The notes: a model not told the origin generated them from the letters alone. Numbered from the stretch's first letter, positions 8,395 through 17,262 are shown. The stretch is 23,858 bases of DNA from CAZSAT01 sp964604675 (GCA_964604675.1 CAZSAT010000105.1:1-23858), one strand, 5' to 3'. A program made the numbers and translations.

Positions 8395-8879
8395 GCCTCG
8401 AGCCCCTCGATGATGCGAGTCACCACGCGCGCGACGGGTGCATCGCCATCTACCACGAGGTGGGCCGCGCGGTACGTCGGTCGGCGGGCACGGTAGAGCG
8501 CCGCTGCGCCTCCCGTCCAGAGCGGTCGCTGGCTCCCCAGCACGCGCTCACGCAGCGTCTCGATCGGAACGTCGAGGAACACCACGCGGCCCCACGCTCT
8601 CAGGCGCGCCATCGCGCCGAGCGCGATCGGAGCTCCGCCGCCCGTGGCCAGCACGCACGGCCCCTCCTCCAGGACCGTGGACAGCTCGGCCGCCTCCCTG
8701 GCGCGGAAGCCGACCTCACCCTCCACCTCGAAGATCTGAGCGACCGAGCAGGCGGCAGCACGCTCGATCCTCTCGTCCAGATCCTCGAACGGAAGGCCGA
8801 TACGGGTGGCGAGCGCCGACCCGACGGTCGACTTCCCGGACCCCATGAACCCCACCAGGGCGACGCCCCGCGACGACAA
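8391..8879 (-). CDS. aroK: Shikimate kinase
   Basis: 162 residues, standard size. It phosphorylates the 3-hydroxyl of shikimate with ATP. The Walker A motif GFMGSGKST is at 10-18. The shikimate-binding residues are Asp35 (in DLDERIE), Arg59 (FRARE) and the TGGGAP loop (79-84). The lid carries Arg118 in RPLW, and Arg133 lies in RRPTYR. The start used is TTG at 8879. The only later candidates (GTG at residue 8, ATG at residue 12) would cut into the Walker A strand, so TTG is preferred although its ribosome site is weak. It lies 4 bp after pilQ and may depend on translational coupling. Confidence 0.95.
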   Translation of the reverse strand: MSSRGVALVGFMGSGKSTVGSALATRIGLPFEDLDERIERAAACSVAQIFEVEGEVGFRAREAAELSTVLEEGPCVLATGGGAPIALGAMARLRAWGRVVFLDVPIETLRERVLGSQRPLWTGGAAALYRARRPTYRAAHLVVDGDAPVARVVTRIIEGLEA

Positions 8880-8883
8880 CCGT

Positions 8884-11244
8884 CTACTCGTCGGACGCCT
8901 CGGTCACGATGCGAGGCGTCACGAACACCAGCATCTCGTTGCGAGACACCGTGCGCGAGCTGTTGCGGAACAGCATGCCGAGCAAGGGAATGCGCGAGAA
9001 GAACGGGACCCGGCTGGTGGAGCGTGCATCTTCCGTGCTGAACACGCCACCGATGACCGTGGTGTCGCCGTCGGCCACCAGGAGCTCCGTCTGGGCTTCC
9101 TTGATCTGCACGGCCGGCTGGCCCTGCACGAGCTGACCGAAGTCCGGACGGTTGTTCGAGATGTCGAGCTCCATCATCACCTTGCTGTCCGAGGTGATGT
9201 GGGGCGTGACGACAAGCTCCAGCGCCGCCTGCACGAACTGCACGGACGTGCCGCCGGCGGAGGTCGAGAGGTACGGAATCCGAGCACCCTGCTTGATCGT
9301 GGCAGCGACGTTGTCGAGGGTGGTCACCCGCGGTGAGCTGATGATCTCACCCCAACCTTCGGTCTCCATGGCGGACAAGCGCGCATCGATGCTCACCACA
9401 CCGGGAATGCTCCCCAGGCTGAAGGCGAGCGACCCGTTGGTGCCGTCGGACGGGAGGTCCACCGCCAGGTTGTCCTGTCCGGGGCTGTAGAACACCGACT
9501 GGGAGTTGCCGCCCTGGTCGGTACCGCCGGACACGCCGATGCTGTTCGGGAACCAGAGCCCCGTGCCCGCACCCGTGGCTGCGGACAGGTCCAACTCACC
9601 GCCCCACTGCACGCCGAGCGAGCGTGTGAAGCGCGAGGACGCCTCGACGATCCTGGCCTCGATGAGCACCTGCGGGGTCTGGCGATCGAGCTGCCGCAGG
9701 AGCTCGCGGATCTGAGCGAGCCGCTCCGCAGTCTCCTTCACGATGAGCTGGTTGGTGCGCTTGTCGGTCTGCACGGTGCCGCGCGCCGAGAGCAGCGCCC
9801 CGATCTGCCCCGCGGCTTCGTCCGCGCTCATGTAGTTGAGCGGGATGACGAGGATCTTGAGCGGCGTGAGCTCTTCCGCGGCGCGCTGGGTCTCGAGCGC
9901 GGCCTGCTGCTCGCCCTTGATGGTCTCGATGGGCGCGACGCGCACGATGTTGCCGAAGCGCTGGGCCGCGTAGCCCTTCGCCTGGAGGATGGCCGCGAAG
10001 GCCTGGTCCCACGGCACGTTCTCGAGCCGCACGGTGACCGAGCCGGTGACGTCGTCGCCGGCGACGATGTTCAACCGCGAGACGTGCGAGATGAGGCGGA
10101 ACACCGAGTGGATGTCGGCTTCCACCAGGTCGATGTTGATGCGCCGGCCAGACCACTGCTGCGTGGCGTTCGAGCTGTCCAGCCCGAAGCCGGCCGAGCC
10201 GAGCGCGAGCGACGACGGATCGCTGGCACCGCCGCCGCTACCGAAGGCGAGCTGCGGATCGTAGGTCTTGCCCGTCTCACCGATCAGCGTCTCGGAGGCG
10301 TACGCACCCTCGATGCCCGTGCCGCCCGAGGACTCCGGGGTAGACGGTGCCACCGCCGAGAAGCCTTGCTCGGCGAGACGCCGGTCCTCGAGCATCTCGG
10401 CGGGAACCTTCACGTCGACGTAGATGAGTCCGTCCGACCCGGCACGCACCGACCACTCGGCTGCGGAGCGGAGGTTCAGGGCGACCCGCGCACCGGTGCG
10501 GGTCTTGTAGGCGCGCACCATCCGGACCGGGCTGATGAACTCGGAGGTGTCGAGCACCCGCGTGAGCGACTGGGGCACGGTGGCACCCGGGATGTCCACC
10601 ACCACCAGGCGGCTCTCCGGCTGGCTGGTCGTGTAGTCCACCCCGCCGGTGGTGCCGATGACGATCCGACTCGTGTCGTCGAGGGACTCGAAGTCCAGGG
10701 ACGCGAGCGCGGCACCGCCGACAGCCGTCGGGCCCGAGACCGCACCGACGCGCTGTCCACGGTCGTCGTCGCTCTGGAGCACGCCGTCGCCCGACGAGGA
10801 CGACGACGACGCCAGTGCATCGCTCGAGGCACTCGCGCCGAGGTTGACGGTGACGGTGCTTCCGGACACGTCGAGCGTGTGCCCCGTGCTCTCGCTGAGG
10901 TGGATCACCACGCGTGCGATCGCGCCCTGGCCGTCGTCGTAGGTGGTGGCCTCGACCCTCTCGACGAGTCCCGACCCCTCCACGCTGCGCTGGACGTTGC
11001 CGAGCTCGATGTCGAGCAGATCCACGATCACGCGGTCGTCGAGCACGAACGAGCTCACGATGGACGCGGCGACGTCGCCGTCGAGCTCCACGGTGACGGC
11101 GCCATCTGCGACCACCACACCCGTGAGAGCGCTGGCCTCTTCGGCTGCTGACGTGCCTGTGATCAGAGGGGTGCCAAGGAGCGCGATGCCCACCACGAGG
11201 GTGGAGCCAGCGAGACGGCGTGCATGGCGGCGAATGTTCATCAT
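8884..11244 (-). CDS. pilQ: Type IV pilus outer-membrane secretin
   Basis: 786 residues. A Sec signal peptide occupies about 1-33, with probable cleavage near TSA-AEE. Two peptidoglycan-binding AMIN domains lie at about 40-137 and 180-280, each followed by a Ser/Gly/Asp-rich linker. An N0 (STN-like) domain is at about 367-435 (RINIDLVEADIHSVFRLISH). A KH-type N1 domain at about 460-525 includes RTNQLIVKET. The secretin beta-barrel core runs from about 545 to 780, with SSPRVTTLDNVAATI (636-650), LELVVTPHI and the terminal PFFSRIPLLGMLFR (747-760). It forms the gated pore through which the pilus leaves the cell. The ATG pair at 11244 has AGGAG overlapping the pilP stop (TAGGAGCTCATG), so the two are coupled. 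Confidence 0.97.
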   Translation of the reverse strand: MMNIRRHARRLAGSTLVVGIALLGTPLITGTSAAEEASALTGVVVADGAVTVELDGDVAASIVSSFVLDDRVIVDLLDIELGNVQRSVEGSGLVERVEATTYDDGQGAIARVVIHLSESTGHTLDVSGSTVTVNLGASASSDALASSSSSSGDGVLQSDDDRGQRVGAVSGPTAVGGAALASLDFESLDDTSRIVIGTTGGVDYTTSQPESRLVVVDIPGATVPQSLTRVLDTSEFISPVRMVRAYKTRTGARVALNLRSAAEWSVRAGSDGLIYVDVKVPAEMLEDRRLAEQGFSAVAPSTPESSGGTGIEGAYASETLIGETGKTYDPQLAFGSGGGASDPSSLALGSAGFGLDSSNATQQWSGRRINIDLVEADIHSVFRLISHVSRLNIVAGDDVTGSVTVRLENVPWDQAFAAILQAKGYAAQRFGNIVRVAPIETIKGEQQAALETQRAAEELTPLKILVIPLNYMSADEAAGQIGALLSARGTVQTDKRTNQLIVKETAERLAQIRELLRQLDRQTPQVLIEARIVEASSRFTRSLGVQWGGELDLSAATGAGTGLWFPNSIGVSGGTDQGGNSQSVFYSPGQDNLAVDLPSDGTNGSLAFSLGSIPGVVSIDARLSAMETEGWGEIISSPRVTTLDNVAATIKQGARIPYLSTSAGGTSVQFVQAALELVVTPHITSDSKVMMELDISNNRPDFGQLVQGQPAVQIKEAQTELLVADGDTTVIGGVFSTEDARSTSRVPFFSRIPLLGMLFRNSSRTVSRNEMLVFVTPRIVTEASDE

Positions 11245-11250
11245 GAGCTC

Positions 11251-11775
11251 CTAGAGATCGCCGAGGTCCTCGACCGGAAGCCCCATCGTCACCTGGTTGG
11301 TGACGAGCTCCCCGTCGATGGTCTGGTATTCCTCGGTGACGATGACCTCGTTGCTGGTGATCTGGGTGACTTTGCCCCAGTTCTTGCCGATATAGGTTCC
11401 GATCTCGATCACGTGGCCGACGTTCTCCGGGTCGGAGACCATGGCCTTGGGATGATCGATGCCCCAGACGATTCCGACGAGCGCGTACTGGTCGATCTCG
11501 TACTTCTGGAGCGGTGTCGGTGAGCGGATCTCTTCGTCGCGTGGACCCGAGATGAAGGACCGGAACGGGTCCCGCTTGCCGATGGGGTTGTAGCTGTAGT
11601 CGCCGCCGGACTCAGCAGCAGTGGCCGAGAGCCCGTCTTCGCCAGCGGATCCGGCGTCGCCGGCCTTGGACTTGCTCTTGGCCGTGCTCGCACCGGCGCG
11701 CTCGGTGGGCGCCACACTGGAGCCCCCGTCATCACAGCCGAGGAGCACGAGGGACAGCGCGAGGAAGAACATCAT
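11251..11775 (-). CDS. pilP: Type IV pilus inner-membrane lipoprotein PilP
   Basis: 174 residues. The start is ATG at 11775, overlapping the pilO stop by one base (TGATG). Longer in-frame starts would read through pilO. The signal MMFFLALSLVLLGC has a good lipobox with Cys14. Asp15 at +2 would favour inner-membrane retention under the Lol rule, as expected for PilP. A low-complexity linker (about 17-57) contains AKSKSKAG. The conserved region follows: SYNPIGKRDPFRSFI (61-75), where PilP binds PilN/PilO, and the beta domain ALVGIVWG to the C-terminus (about 98-170), which contacts the PilQ N0 domain. It links the inner-membrane platform to the secretin. Confidence 0.95.
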   Translation of the reverse strand: MMFFLALSLVLLGCDDGGSSVAPTERAGASTAKSKSKAGDAGSAGEDGLSATAAESGGDYSYNPIGKRDPFRSFISGPRDEEIRSPTPLQKYEIDQYALVGIVWGIDHPKAMVSDPENVGHVIEIGTYIGKNWGKVTQITSNEVIVTEEYQTIDGELVTNQVTMGLPVEDLGDL

Positions 11776-12407
11776 CACTTCTTCCCTCGCTTGCCCTTGG
11801 ACTTGGACTTGCCCTTGCCGCGCTGGATCTCCTCGTCGGTGAGGAAGCGGAACGTGACCGCGTTGCCTTCGACGTTGAGCACGACCTTGCCACCGCGCTC
11901 GACGGGGTCTCCCACGTCGAGGTCCTTCACATAGACGATGCGGCTGAGCTTCGAGAGGCGGTCGAAGAACATCGCCACCTCGTGGTAGCTGCCGAGCACC
12001 TCGAGCGCGACCGGCACCTCGGCGTAGTACTCCCGCATCGACTCGCTGAGCGGCTGGAAGCGTCGGATCTCCAGGCCGACCTTCTTGGCCACCTGGCTGA
12101 TGCGCTTCAGGAACTCGGGAATCTCGCGGTCGTTCGGCAGCTCTCGGAGCGCCTGACGGAGGTCCGAGGTGAGCTGTTGGAGCTCCGCCTCGAACTGCTC
12201 GCGGTTCTCCGCGCGCAGCCGGACCTGCTCCTTCTTGGTGGTGAGCTCCGAGTGCTGCTGGTCCAGCCGCACCAGCTCCTCGGAGGTCGGCGAATACAGG
12301 AGCGTCCAGAACAGGGCCAGGATGAGCACCTGACCGAGCGCGAGCACAGCGACACGCTGAACCCGTGGGAGCTTGCCGAAGCGCTCGAGCAGTTCGTTGA
12401 AGTCCAT
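11775..12407 (-). CDS. pilO: Type IV pilus alignment protein PilO
   Basis: 210 residues. A short cytoplasmic N-terminus precedes one membrane helix (about 19-38, VAVLALGQVLILALFWTLLY). A coiled coil follows (about 42-92, rich in E, Q, L and R), then the periplasmic ferredoxin-like domain (about 100-190). This is the standard PilO layout; it dimerises with PilN and transmits signals between PilM and PilP. The tail at 197-210 (GKGKSKSKGKRGKK) is strongly lysine-rich and not a usual part of the family. The ATG at 12407 is 2 bp after pilN, and the stop overlaps pilP by one base. Confidence 0.95.
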   Translation of the reverse strand: MDFNELLERFGKLPRVQRVAVLALGQVLILALFWTLLYSPTSEELVRLDQQHSELTTKKEQVRLRAENREQFEAELQQLTSDLRQALRELPNDREIPEFLKRISQVAKKVGLEIRRFQPLSESMREYYAEVPVALEVLGSYHEVAMFFDRLSKLSRIVYVKDLDVGDPVERGGKVVLNVEGNAVTFRFLTDEEIQRGKGKSKSKGKRGKK

Positions 12408-12409
12408 GC

Positions 12410-12979
12410 CTACCCCGTCTCTTCGTCGGTCTGCTTGCCACCCACGATGAGGCGGGCGGTGACGGAGAACTCACGCACGGTGTAGCCGTCGATCTCGGTG
12501 GAATCGATCTCGATCAAGTAGACCTCGTCGAACCACTCGGACTGCTCGAGGTTGGACAGGAACTGCGAGATCACCTCGTTGGAGACGGCGTAGCCCAGCA
12601 GGTTCAACCGGCGGTTCCGCTCCTGGAGCGACGTGATCGTGAGCTTCTCGGGCGTGGCGTTCGCCAGCTCGTCCATCATGTGGACCGGGCCCTTCTTGTT
12701 CCGCTTGAGCTGCCCGATGACATCGAGCTTCTTCTGCAGGTCCTGCTTCAACGCGTCGACTTCATCGACGCGGGCCACGATGGCCTTCAGGTTCTTGATC
12801 TCCTGCTCGAGCACCGCGTTCCGAGCCTTGACGTCGCTCACGCGCGCCTGGACCAGCACGAACGCCGCGACGCAGGCCGCGAGTACGACGACGGCCACGA
12901 GTCCGCCGAACGCGAGCTCGCGCTTGACCGACTCCAGCCGCCTGGACTCCCGGACTGGGAGAAGGTTGATGCGAATCAT
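12410..12979 (-). CDS. pilN: Type IV pilus alignment protein PilN
   Basis: 189 residues. The start ATG at 12979 overlaps the pilM stop by 4 bp. A much longer frame exists upstream but lies inside pilM. The N-terminal MIRINLLPVRE is the conserved cytoplasmic peptide that docks into PilM. One membrane helix follows (about 25-45), then a coiled coil (about 47-92) and the periplasmic PilN fold (about 100-180). It heterodimerises with PilO in the inner-membrane alignment complex. Confidence 0.96.
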   Translation of the reverse strand: MIRINLLPVRESRRLESVKRELAFGGLVAVVVLAACVAAFVLVQARVSDVKARNAVLEQEIKNLKAIVARVDEVDALKQDLQKKLDVIGQLKRNKKGPVHMMDELANATPEKLTITSLQERNRRLNLLGYAVSNEVISQFLSNLEQSEWFDEVYLIEIDSTEIDGYTVREFSVTARLIVGGKQTDEETG

Positions 12980-14049
12980 TTGTCGCCGATCCTCCGCATC
13001 GCCAGCCCGACCGCGACCGCCGCCTGGGGGGCGACCTCGTGCAGGAAGCGAGGCTTGAAGGCGCGCTCGTCGATCTCGATGCGACGGAAGGCGTCGACGA
13101 TCTCGATGGGCGTGGCCGTCTTCTCTGCGATGGCCCGAGCAAGCCCCGGGGTGCGGGCCGCGCCGCCGCTCAAGAAGATGCGGGACAGCGAGCCGACCGA
13201 AGACGACGAGAGGTGGAAGTCGAGGGACCGATGGATCTCGGTAGCCAGGCTCTCGGCTACGTCCCTCAGCACGCTCTCGATCTCTTCCGGGACCACGGCC
13301 GCGTCGTCCTGGTCGTCGCCGCCGACCTTCATCTGCTCCGCTTCCTCGTAGGAGATGTTCAGCGCTCGCTGGATCTCCTCGGTGAACTGGCGTCCACCCA
13401 TGCCGACATCCCGGGTGAAGGCGGTGGTGCCGTTCTGGAGGATGTTGATGTTGACGATGCTCGCCCCGACGTTCACCAGCGCCACGGGCTCGGCCGGAAG
13501 CTCGTAGTTGAGCTCGAACATGTTCTCGACCGCGAAGGCGTCGACATCGATGACCGCCGGCGACAGCCCTGCTTCCTGGATGAGCGCGACGTACTCGTTC
13601 ACCAGCTCCTTCCGGGCGGCGACCAGCAGCACCTCCATCTGGCCAGCCTCGTCTCCTTCCGAGTCGAGGATCTGCAGATCGATGTTGACGTCCTGGATGT
13701 CGAACGGGATGTACTGCTCCGCTTCCCAGTGGATGCTCTCCTCGAGCTCCTCGGGGGTCATCACCGGCAGGTTGATGCGCTTGATGATGACGCTGTGCCC
13801 CGAGATCGACGTGCAGACGTCGCGGGTCTTGATGCGGTGGTTCGCCGCCAGCTCTCGGATGGCTTCCACCACCACGTTGCTGTTCATCACAGCGCCGTCG
13901 ACGATCGCTTCCGGAGGGAGCTGGACCATTCCGAAGTTGTCGAGTCGCCATGCGCCCGACTTCTTGTCCTGGTGCAGCTCGAGGAGCTTCACAGCGCTGG
14001 AGCCAATGTCCAGCCCAACGACGTGCGTGCTCCGCGAGAAGAGGCCCAT
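12976..14049 (-). CDS. pilM: Type IV pilus ATPase-like alignment protein PilM
   Basis: 357 residues, the usual length. This actin/FtsA-fold cytoplasmic protein binds the PilN N-terminus and connects the motor ATPases to the periplasmic alignment complex. The ATP-binding segments are VVGLDIGSSAVK (10-21), LVNVGAS (191-197) and FLSGGAARTPGL (292-303). INLPVMTPEEL and EAEQYIPFDIQDV (109-121) are typical PilM signatures. The ATG at 14049 has AGGAG 9 nt upstream. It is the first gene of the twelve-gene run, so the operon promoter should lie in the divergent region just upstream. I could not identify a convincing one. Confidence 0.97.
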   Translation of the reverse strand: MGLFSRSTHVVGLDIGSSAVKLLELHQDKKSGAWRLDNFGMVQLPPEAIVDGAVMNSNVVVEAIRELAANHRIKTRDVCTSISGHSVIIKRINLPVMTPEELEESIHWEAEQYIPFDIQDVNIDLQILDSEGDEAGQMEVLLVAARKELVNEYVALIQEAGLSPAVIDVDAFAVENMFELNYELPAEPVALVNVGASIVNINILQNGTTAFTRDVGMGGRQFTEEIQRALNISYEEAEQMKVGGDDQDDAAVVPEEIESVLRDVAESLATEIHRSLDFHLSSSSVGSLSRIFLSGGAARTPGLARAIAEKTATPIEIVDAFRRIEIDERAFKPRFLHEVAPQAAVAVGLAMRRIGDK

Positions 14050-14258
14050 CTTGTTCAGCTCCTAGACATCAACTGCTTGTCGTCCCACGAACGACGCCCT
14101 ACCGCTACCACTCCAGGAGGTCCCATCTTGGGGACCGGGACCACACTACCACGGTGCGAGCAGATCGGGGACTCCGGGGCGGGTCGAACGGGTCGCAGAC
14201 CCGAGACACTTTGGCGGTGATACCAGAGACGGCCCGCGCCGGTCAACGACGGCAGGCT
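14050..14258. promoter_or_regulatory. Divergent intergenic region between pilM and the 993-aa gene
   Basis: These 209 bp must hold the promoters of both transcripts. A perfect inverted repeat CGGGTC-GCA-GACCCG is at 14189-14203, preceded by a direct copy of GGGTCG (14181-14186). A second, looser inverted repeat GGTCCC/GGGACC lies at about 14116-14139. Either could be an operator or an RNA hairpin. No -24/-12 sigma-54 element and no good -35/-10 pair was found on either strand. The role is inferred from position only. Confidence 0.45.
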
Positions 14259-17240
14259 ATGCTGGCCGCGATGCAGGCCCGACGCGACGGCGCAGCCGCC
14301 CTCGGAGCGTCCCTGGCCTGGGGGGGCGCCGGCGGCGCCCTGCTGCACCTGGGCGCAAGCAGTCTGGGAGCCTCCCCGGGAGCCCTGACAGGTCTGACGG
14401 CCGCGGCCCTGCTGGGCGGAGGACTCGGCCTGCTCGTCACCCCGCGGTCCGGTCGCCGCGGCGAACGGGCCTGGGCCGCGCTGGCCCTGACCTTGGCTCT
14501 CTCCGCCGGCTGGTTGCTGCCGTGGGCGTGGCCGTGGCCCCTCCTGCCCGTCGCACTTGTTGGCGCAGGCTTCACCCGCGCCCTGCCATCCGCACGCGGC
14601 GCCCCGGTCGCCATGCTGGGAGCCTTCGCCCTCCTCGCCGGCTTCCACCAGCCCGTCGCCGGCTGCGCGCTCGCGGCCTTCGGGATGGCTGCCGACTTCC
14701 GGCGGGAGCCGTTCCGCACCCCGGCGCGCCCCCGGTCGGCGAGCTCGTACCGAGGCTCCATCGCGGTCGGCGCCGCGGTGTGGATGTCGACCGCGGCCTG
14801 GACGGCCACGCGTCCCGCCCTGGACCCTACGCCCGCTGGTTGGGCCAACGTGGTGGCCGCCTGGTGCCTGCTGGCCGGTGCGGGCATGTTGATCGGACGT
14901 CTCGGGGCACGGCTGCTGCTGCCGGCGGTCGGAGCGGCGGCGTTGGCGTCGTACGCCGGGACGGCGCTCGTCCCGGGAGCCGCGTGGCAGGTACTCGCTC
15001 CCCTCGCCGGCGAAGCGGACCCGCGCCGGAGCGCCACGCTCCTCGCGGTGGCGGGCATCGCGGCCGGCGGACTCGTGGGCGGGCTCGGCGCCGCAGGGCT
15101 CGGTTCCCGCAGCGCCCGGGCGGCCGGGTTCATCGCAGCGGGCGTCGGTTGCGCGCTCGGCCCCGCCGCGGGCACGGCGTCAGGGGACGCGCTGCTGCTC
15201 CTCGCGGCCGCCTGTGGGCTCGCAGGCGTGCTCCGAGGCCCCGGCGGCTGGCTCCGACTGGCAGGCGTGGTGGTCCTTTCCGCCAGCGCCGCCGCGCCGG
15301 TTGCGCTCGGTTGGCCCGAGGTCCAACTGGTGGAGGGTCGCTTCGCCCATCTCCGGGACGCCAACGCGCCGGATGAGGCCATCGAGGGCTTCAGCCGGAG
15401 CACCCGGCTCGCCGGAGGATGGGGCCCGGAAGGATCGACCCTGCTCGTCCGACAGACCGACGGCACCTTGCAGCTCCACCTCGACGGGCTGCCTCGCGCC
15501 GTGGACGACCGCTTGTCCGAGGCCGCCTCCCTGGCGGGACACCTCGCGGCTGCTCTCGCCGACCGTCGCGACCGGGCGCTCCTGCTCGGCGACGAGACCG
15601 GCCGAGCGCTCGAGGCAACCCTCGCGCAGGGTGTCGGCAGCGTCGAGGTCGCCGTGCCCAACGCCGGCGCGGTCCGGGCGCTCGTGGCCCACGACAAGCG
15701 CGCCGAGCAGGCCCACTTCCGTCCGGAGGTCCGTCACCGCCGAGGTCCTCTCGCCTGGACGCTGCGCACGACGGCCCCGGTGGACGTCCTCGTCGAGGTG
15801 GTGGCCGCGCCCTGGTGGGACACCCACATGCAGCTCCCCGGGAGCGCGCAGCTCGATCTTCGCGCCCGGCACCTGGCGCCCGGCGGCGTGTACGCCCTCG
15901 TGGTACCGGCACTCTGGCTGGGAGCAGACGAGCTCGCCACGATCACCCGCGCGTTCTCGTCGACCTTCGCCTGGTCGGTGCTCGCGCTCCCCCCGGTGGG
16001 GCTCGACCAGGTCCTTCTGCTCGGCCGGGTCGAGGCCTCGGCCCCGCCTTGGGAGCGCATCGAGTCGGCCTCCGAGCGCGGCGCCTCAGAGCTCGGCCGC
16101 CTCGGGCTCGGCACGCCCTGGGCACTCGCCGGGCGCTTCGCCGTGGGCAGCTCAGGGCTCGCGGACCTTCCTGGTGAGCACGCAGCGATGGGACCCGGCC
16201 TGCTCTCCGCGCTCCATCGCCGGCCACGCCTTCACGCCTCGCTGCTGCGTCCGCACCTCATCGAGCCGTTCGAGGTGCTGAGCGCCGTCCCCGACTCGGC
16301 TCGCGCCTCGCTGGCGGGCAACCGCGACAGCCACGATCGCCTCTTCGACTTCTACGGACACGTGGGACGAGGAGAGGTCCCCGAGCTCGCAGAGGACGCG
16401 CGGGCACTCGAGGGCACCGCGAACGAGCGGGCGCTCGACGAGCTGGTCCGGCCCATGACCGACGCGGCGCGCCGCTCGATCGAACGCGGCTTCGCCGAAG
16501 GTCCTGGAAGCACGGCCTGGGATCGATGCGTCGCCGAGCTCACCCAAGCCCAGCTCTTCCACGCAGCCTCGGCGGAGGTGCTGGCGCTGCTGGGCGAGTG
16601 CTACCTGCAGAAGGGCAACCTCCCCCGGGCCGCTCGCCTGCTGGATCAGGCCCTCGCCACCGACCCCTACGGTCTCGAGACGCTGCTCACCGCCGCACGG
16701 GTGGCGCTGGCGCGGGGGGAAGAGGGTGTTGCCGAGGCGCACCTGCAGGCGGCGTCCACGCGCCACGCCCTGGATTGGCGCGGTCACTACGACCTCGGAA
16801 GGCTCTACGTCGACATGGGGCGGCTCGACGAAGCCGAGGCCGAGCTCCGGCAGGCGGCCGCGCGCGCCGAACAGGAGACCCACCTTCCCTGGCTGGCGCT
16901 CGCGCACCTCGAGCTGCGCCGCAACCACCCAGACCGCGCGGTGACCCACGCCGAGCGAGCCGTGGAGCGCGCCCCCGATCACCCGGATGCCCGCTACGTC
17001 CGCGGCCGCGCGTACTTCGAGCTCGCCCAATACGAACAGGCGCAGAGGGACTTCCGCGACGTGGTGCTGGAGCACCCGGAGCACTGCGAGGCGCGCATCG
17101 GCCTGGGCATGGTCGCGGCGATCCGCGGGGACTATGCGTCAGCGGTCGACAGCTTCAAGCGCGCGGTGGCCTGCGACCCCGGAAGCGTACCCGCTCGCCA
17201 GGCCCTCGAGGCCGCTCAGGCGGAGCTGCCCGCACCCTGA
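14259..17240 (+). CDS. Polytopic membrane protein with eroded spermidine-synthase-like domain and C-terminal TPRs
   Basis: 993 residues from ATG 14259; GTG 14217 in the same frame is an alternative start. Residues about 11-350 contain roughly ten Ala/Gly/Leu-rich membrane helices. Residues about 355-600 follow the layout of a spermidine-synthase/methyltransferase domain: a beta stretch GTLQLHLDGLPRAVDD (402-417), then LLLGDETGRALEA (441-453) where active enzymes have a GGGDGG-type SAM loop. The usual acidic ribose-binding position reads VEVAVPNAG (462-470), and the catalytic 'vDxxDP' strand reads VDVLVEVVAAPWW (508-520). Enzymatic activity is therefore unlikely. Residues about 770-990 hold at least five TPR units, for example AEVLALLGECYLQKGNLPRA. 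It is divergent from pilM and convergent with pilY1 (22 bp between stops). A role in pilus assembly is an inference from location. Similar 'fused MFS/spermidine synthase' membrane proteins are known as a class. Confidence 0.85.
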   Translation: MLAAMQARRDGAAALGASLAWGGAGGALLHLGASSLGASPGALTGLTAAALLGGGLGLLVTPRSGRRGERAWAALALTLALSAGWLLPWAWPWPLLPVALVGAGFTRALPSARGAPVAMLGAFALLAGFHQPVAGCALAAFGMAADFRREPFRTPARPRSASSYRGSIAVGAAVWMSTAAWTATRPALDPTPAGWANVVAAWCLLAGAGMLIGRLGARLLLPAVGAAALASYAGTALVPGAAWQVLAPLAGEADPRRSATLLAVAGIAAGGLVGGLGAAGLGSRSARAAGFIAAGVGCALGPAAGTASGDALLLLAAACGLAGVLRGPGGWLRLAGVVVLSASAAAPVALGWPEVQLVEGRFAHLRDANAPDEAIEGFSRSTRLAGGWGPEGSTLLVRQTDGTLQLHLDGLPRAVDDRLSEAASLAGHLAAALADRRDRALLLGDETGRALEATLAQGVGSVEVAVPNAGAVRALVAHDKRAEQAHFRPEVRHRRGPLAWTLRTTAPVDVLVEVVAAPWWDTHMQLPGSAQLDLRARHLAPGGVYALVVPALWLGADELATITRAFSSTFAWSVLALPPVGLDQVLLLGRVEASAPPWERIESASERGASELGRLGLGTPWALAGRFAVGSSGLADLPGEHAAMGPGLLSALHRRPRLHASLLRPHLIEPFEVLSAVPDSARASLAGNRDSHDRLFDFYGHVGRGEVPELAEDARALEGTANERALDELVRPMTDAARRSIERGFAEGPGSTAWDRCVAELTQAQLFHAASAEVLALLGECYLQKGNLPRAARLLDQALATDPYGLETLLTAARVALARGEEGVAEAHLQAASTRHALDWRGHYDLGRLYVDMGRLDEAEAELRQAAARAEQETHLPWLALAHLELRRNHPDRAVTHAERAVERAPDHPDARYVRGRAYFELAQYEQAQRDFRDVVLEHPEHCEARIGLGMVAAIRGDYASAVDSFKRAVACDPGSVPARQALEAAQAELPAP

Positions 17241-17262
17241 GCACGAGCACCCGACGCGCCGG

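Noticed and set aside
13950..14258. N-terminal extension of the 993-aa plus-strand gene back to 13950
   Set aside because: It would overlap the start of pilM and its upstream region, and the added residues show no membrane or conserved pattern.
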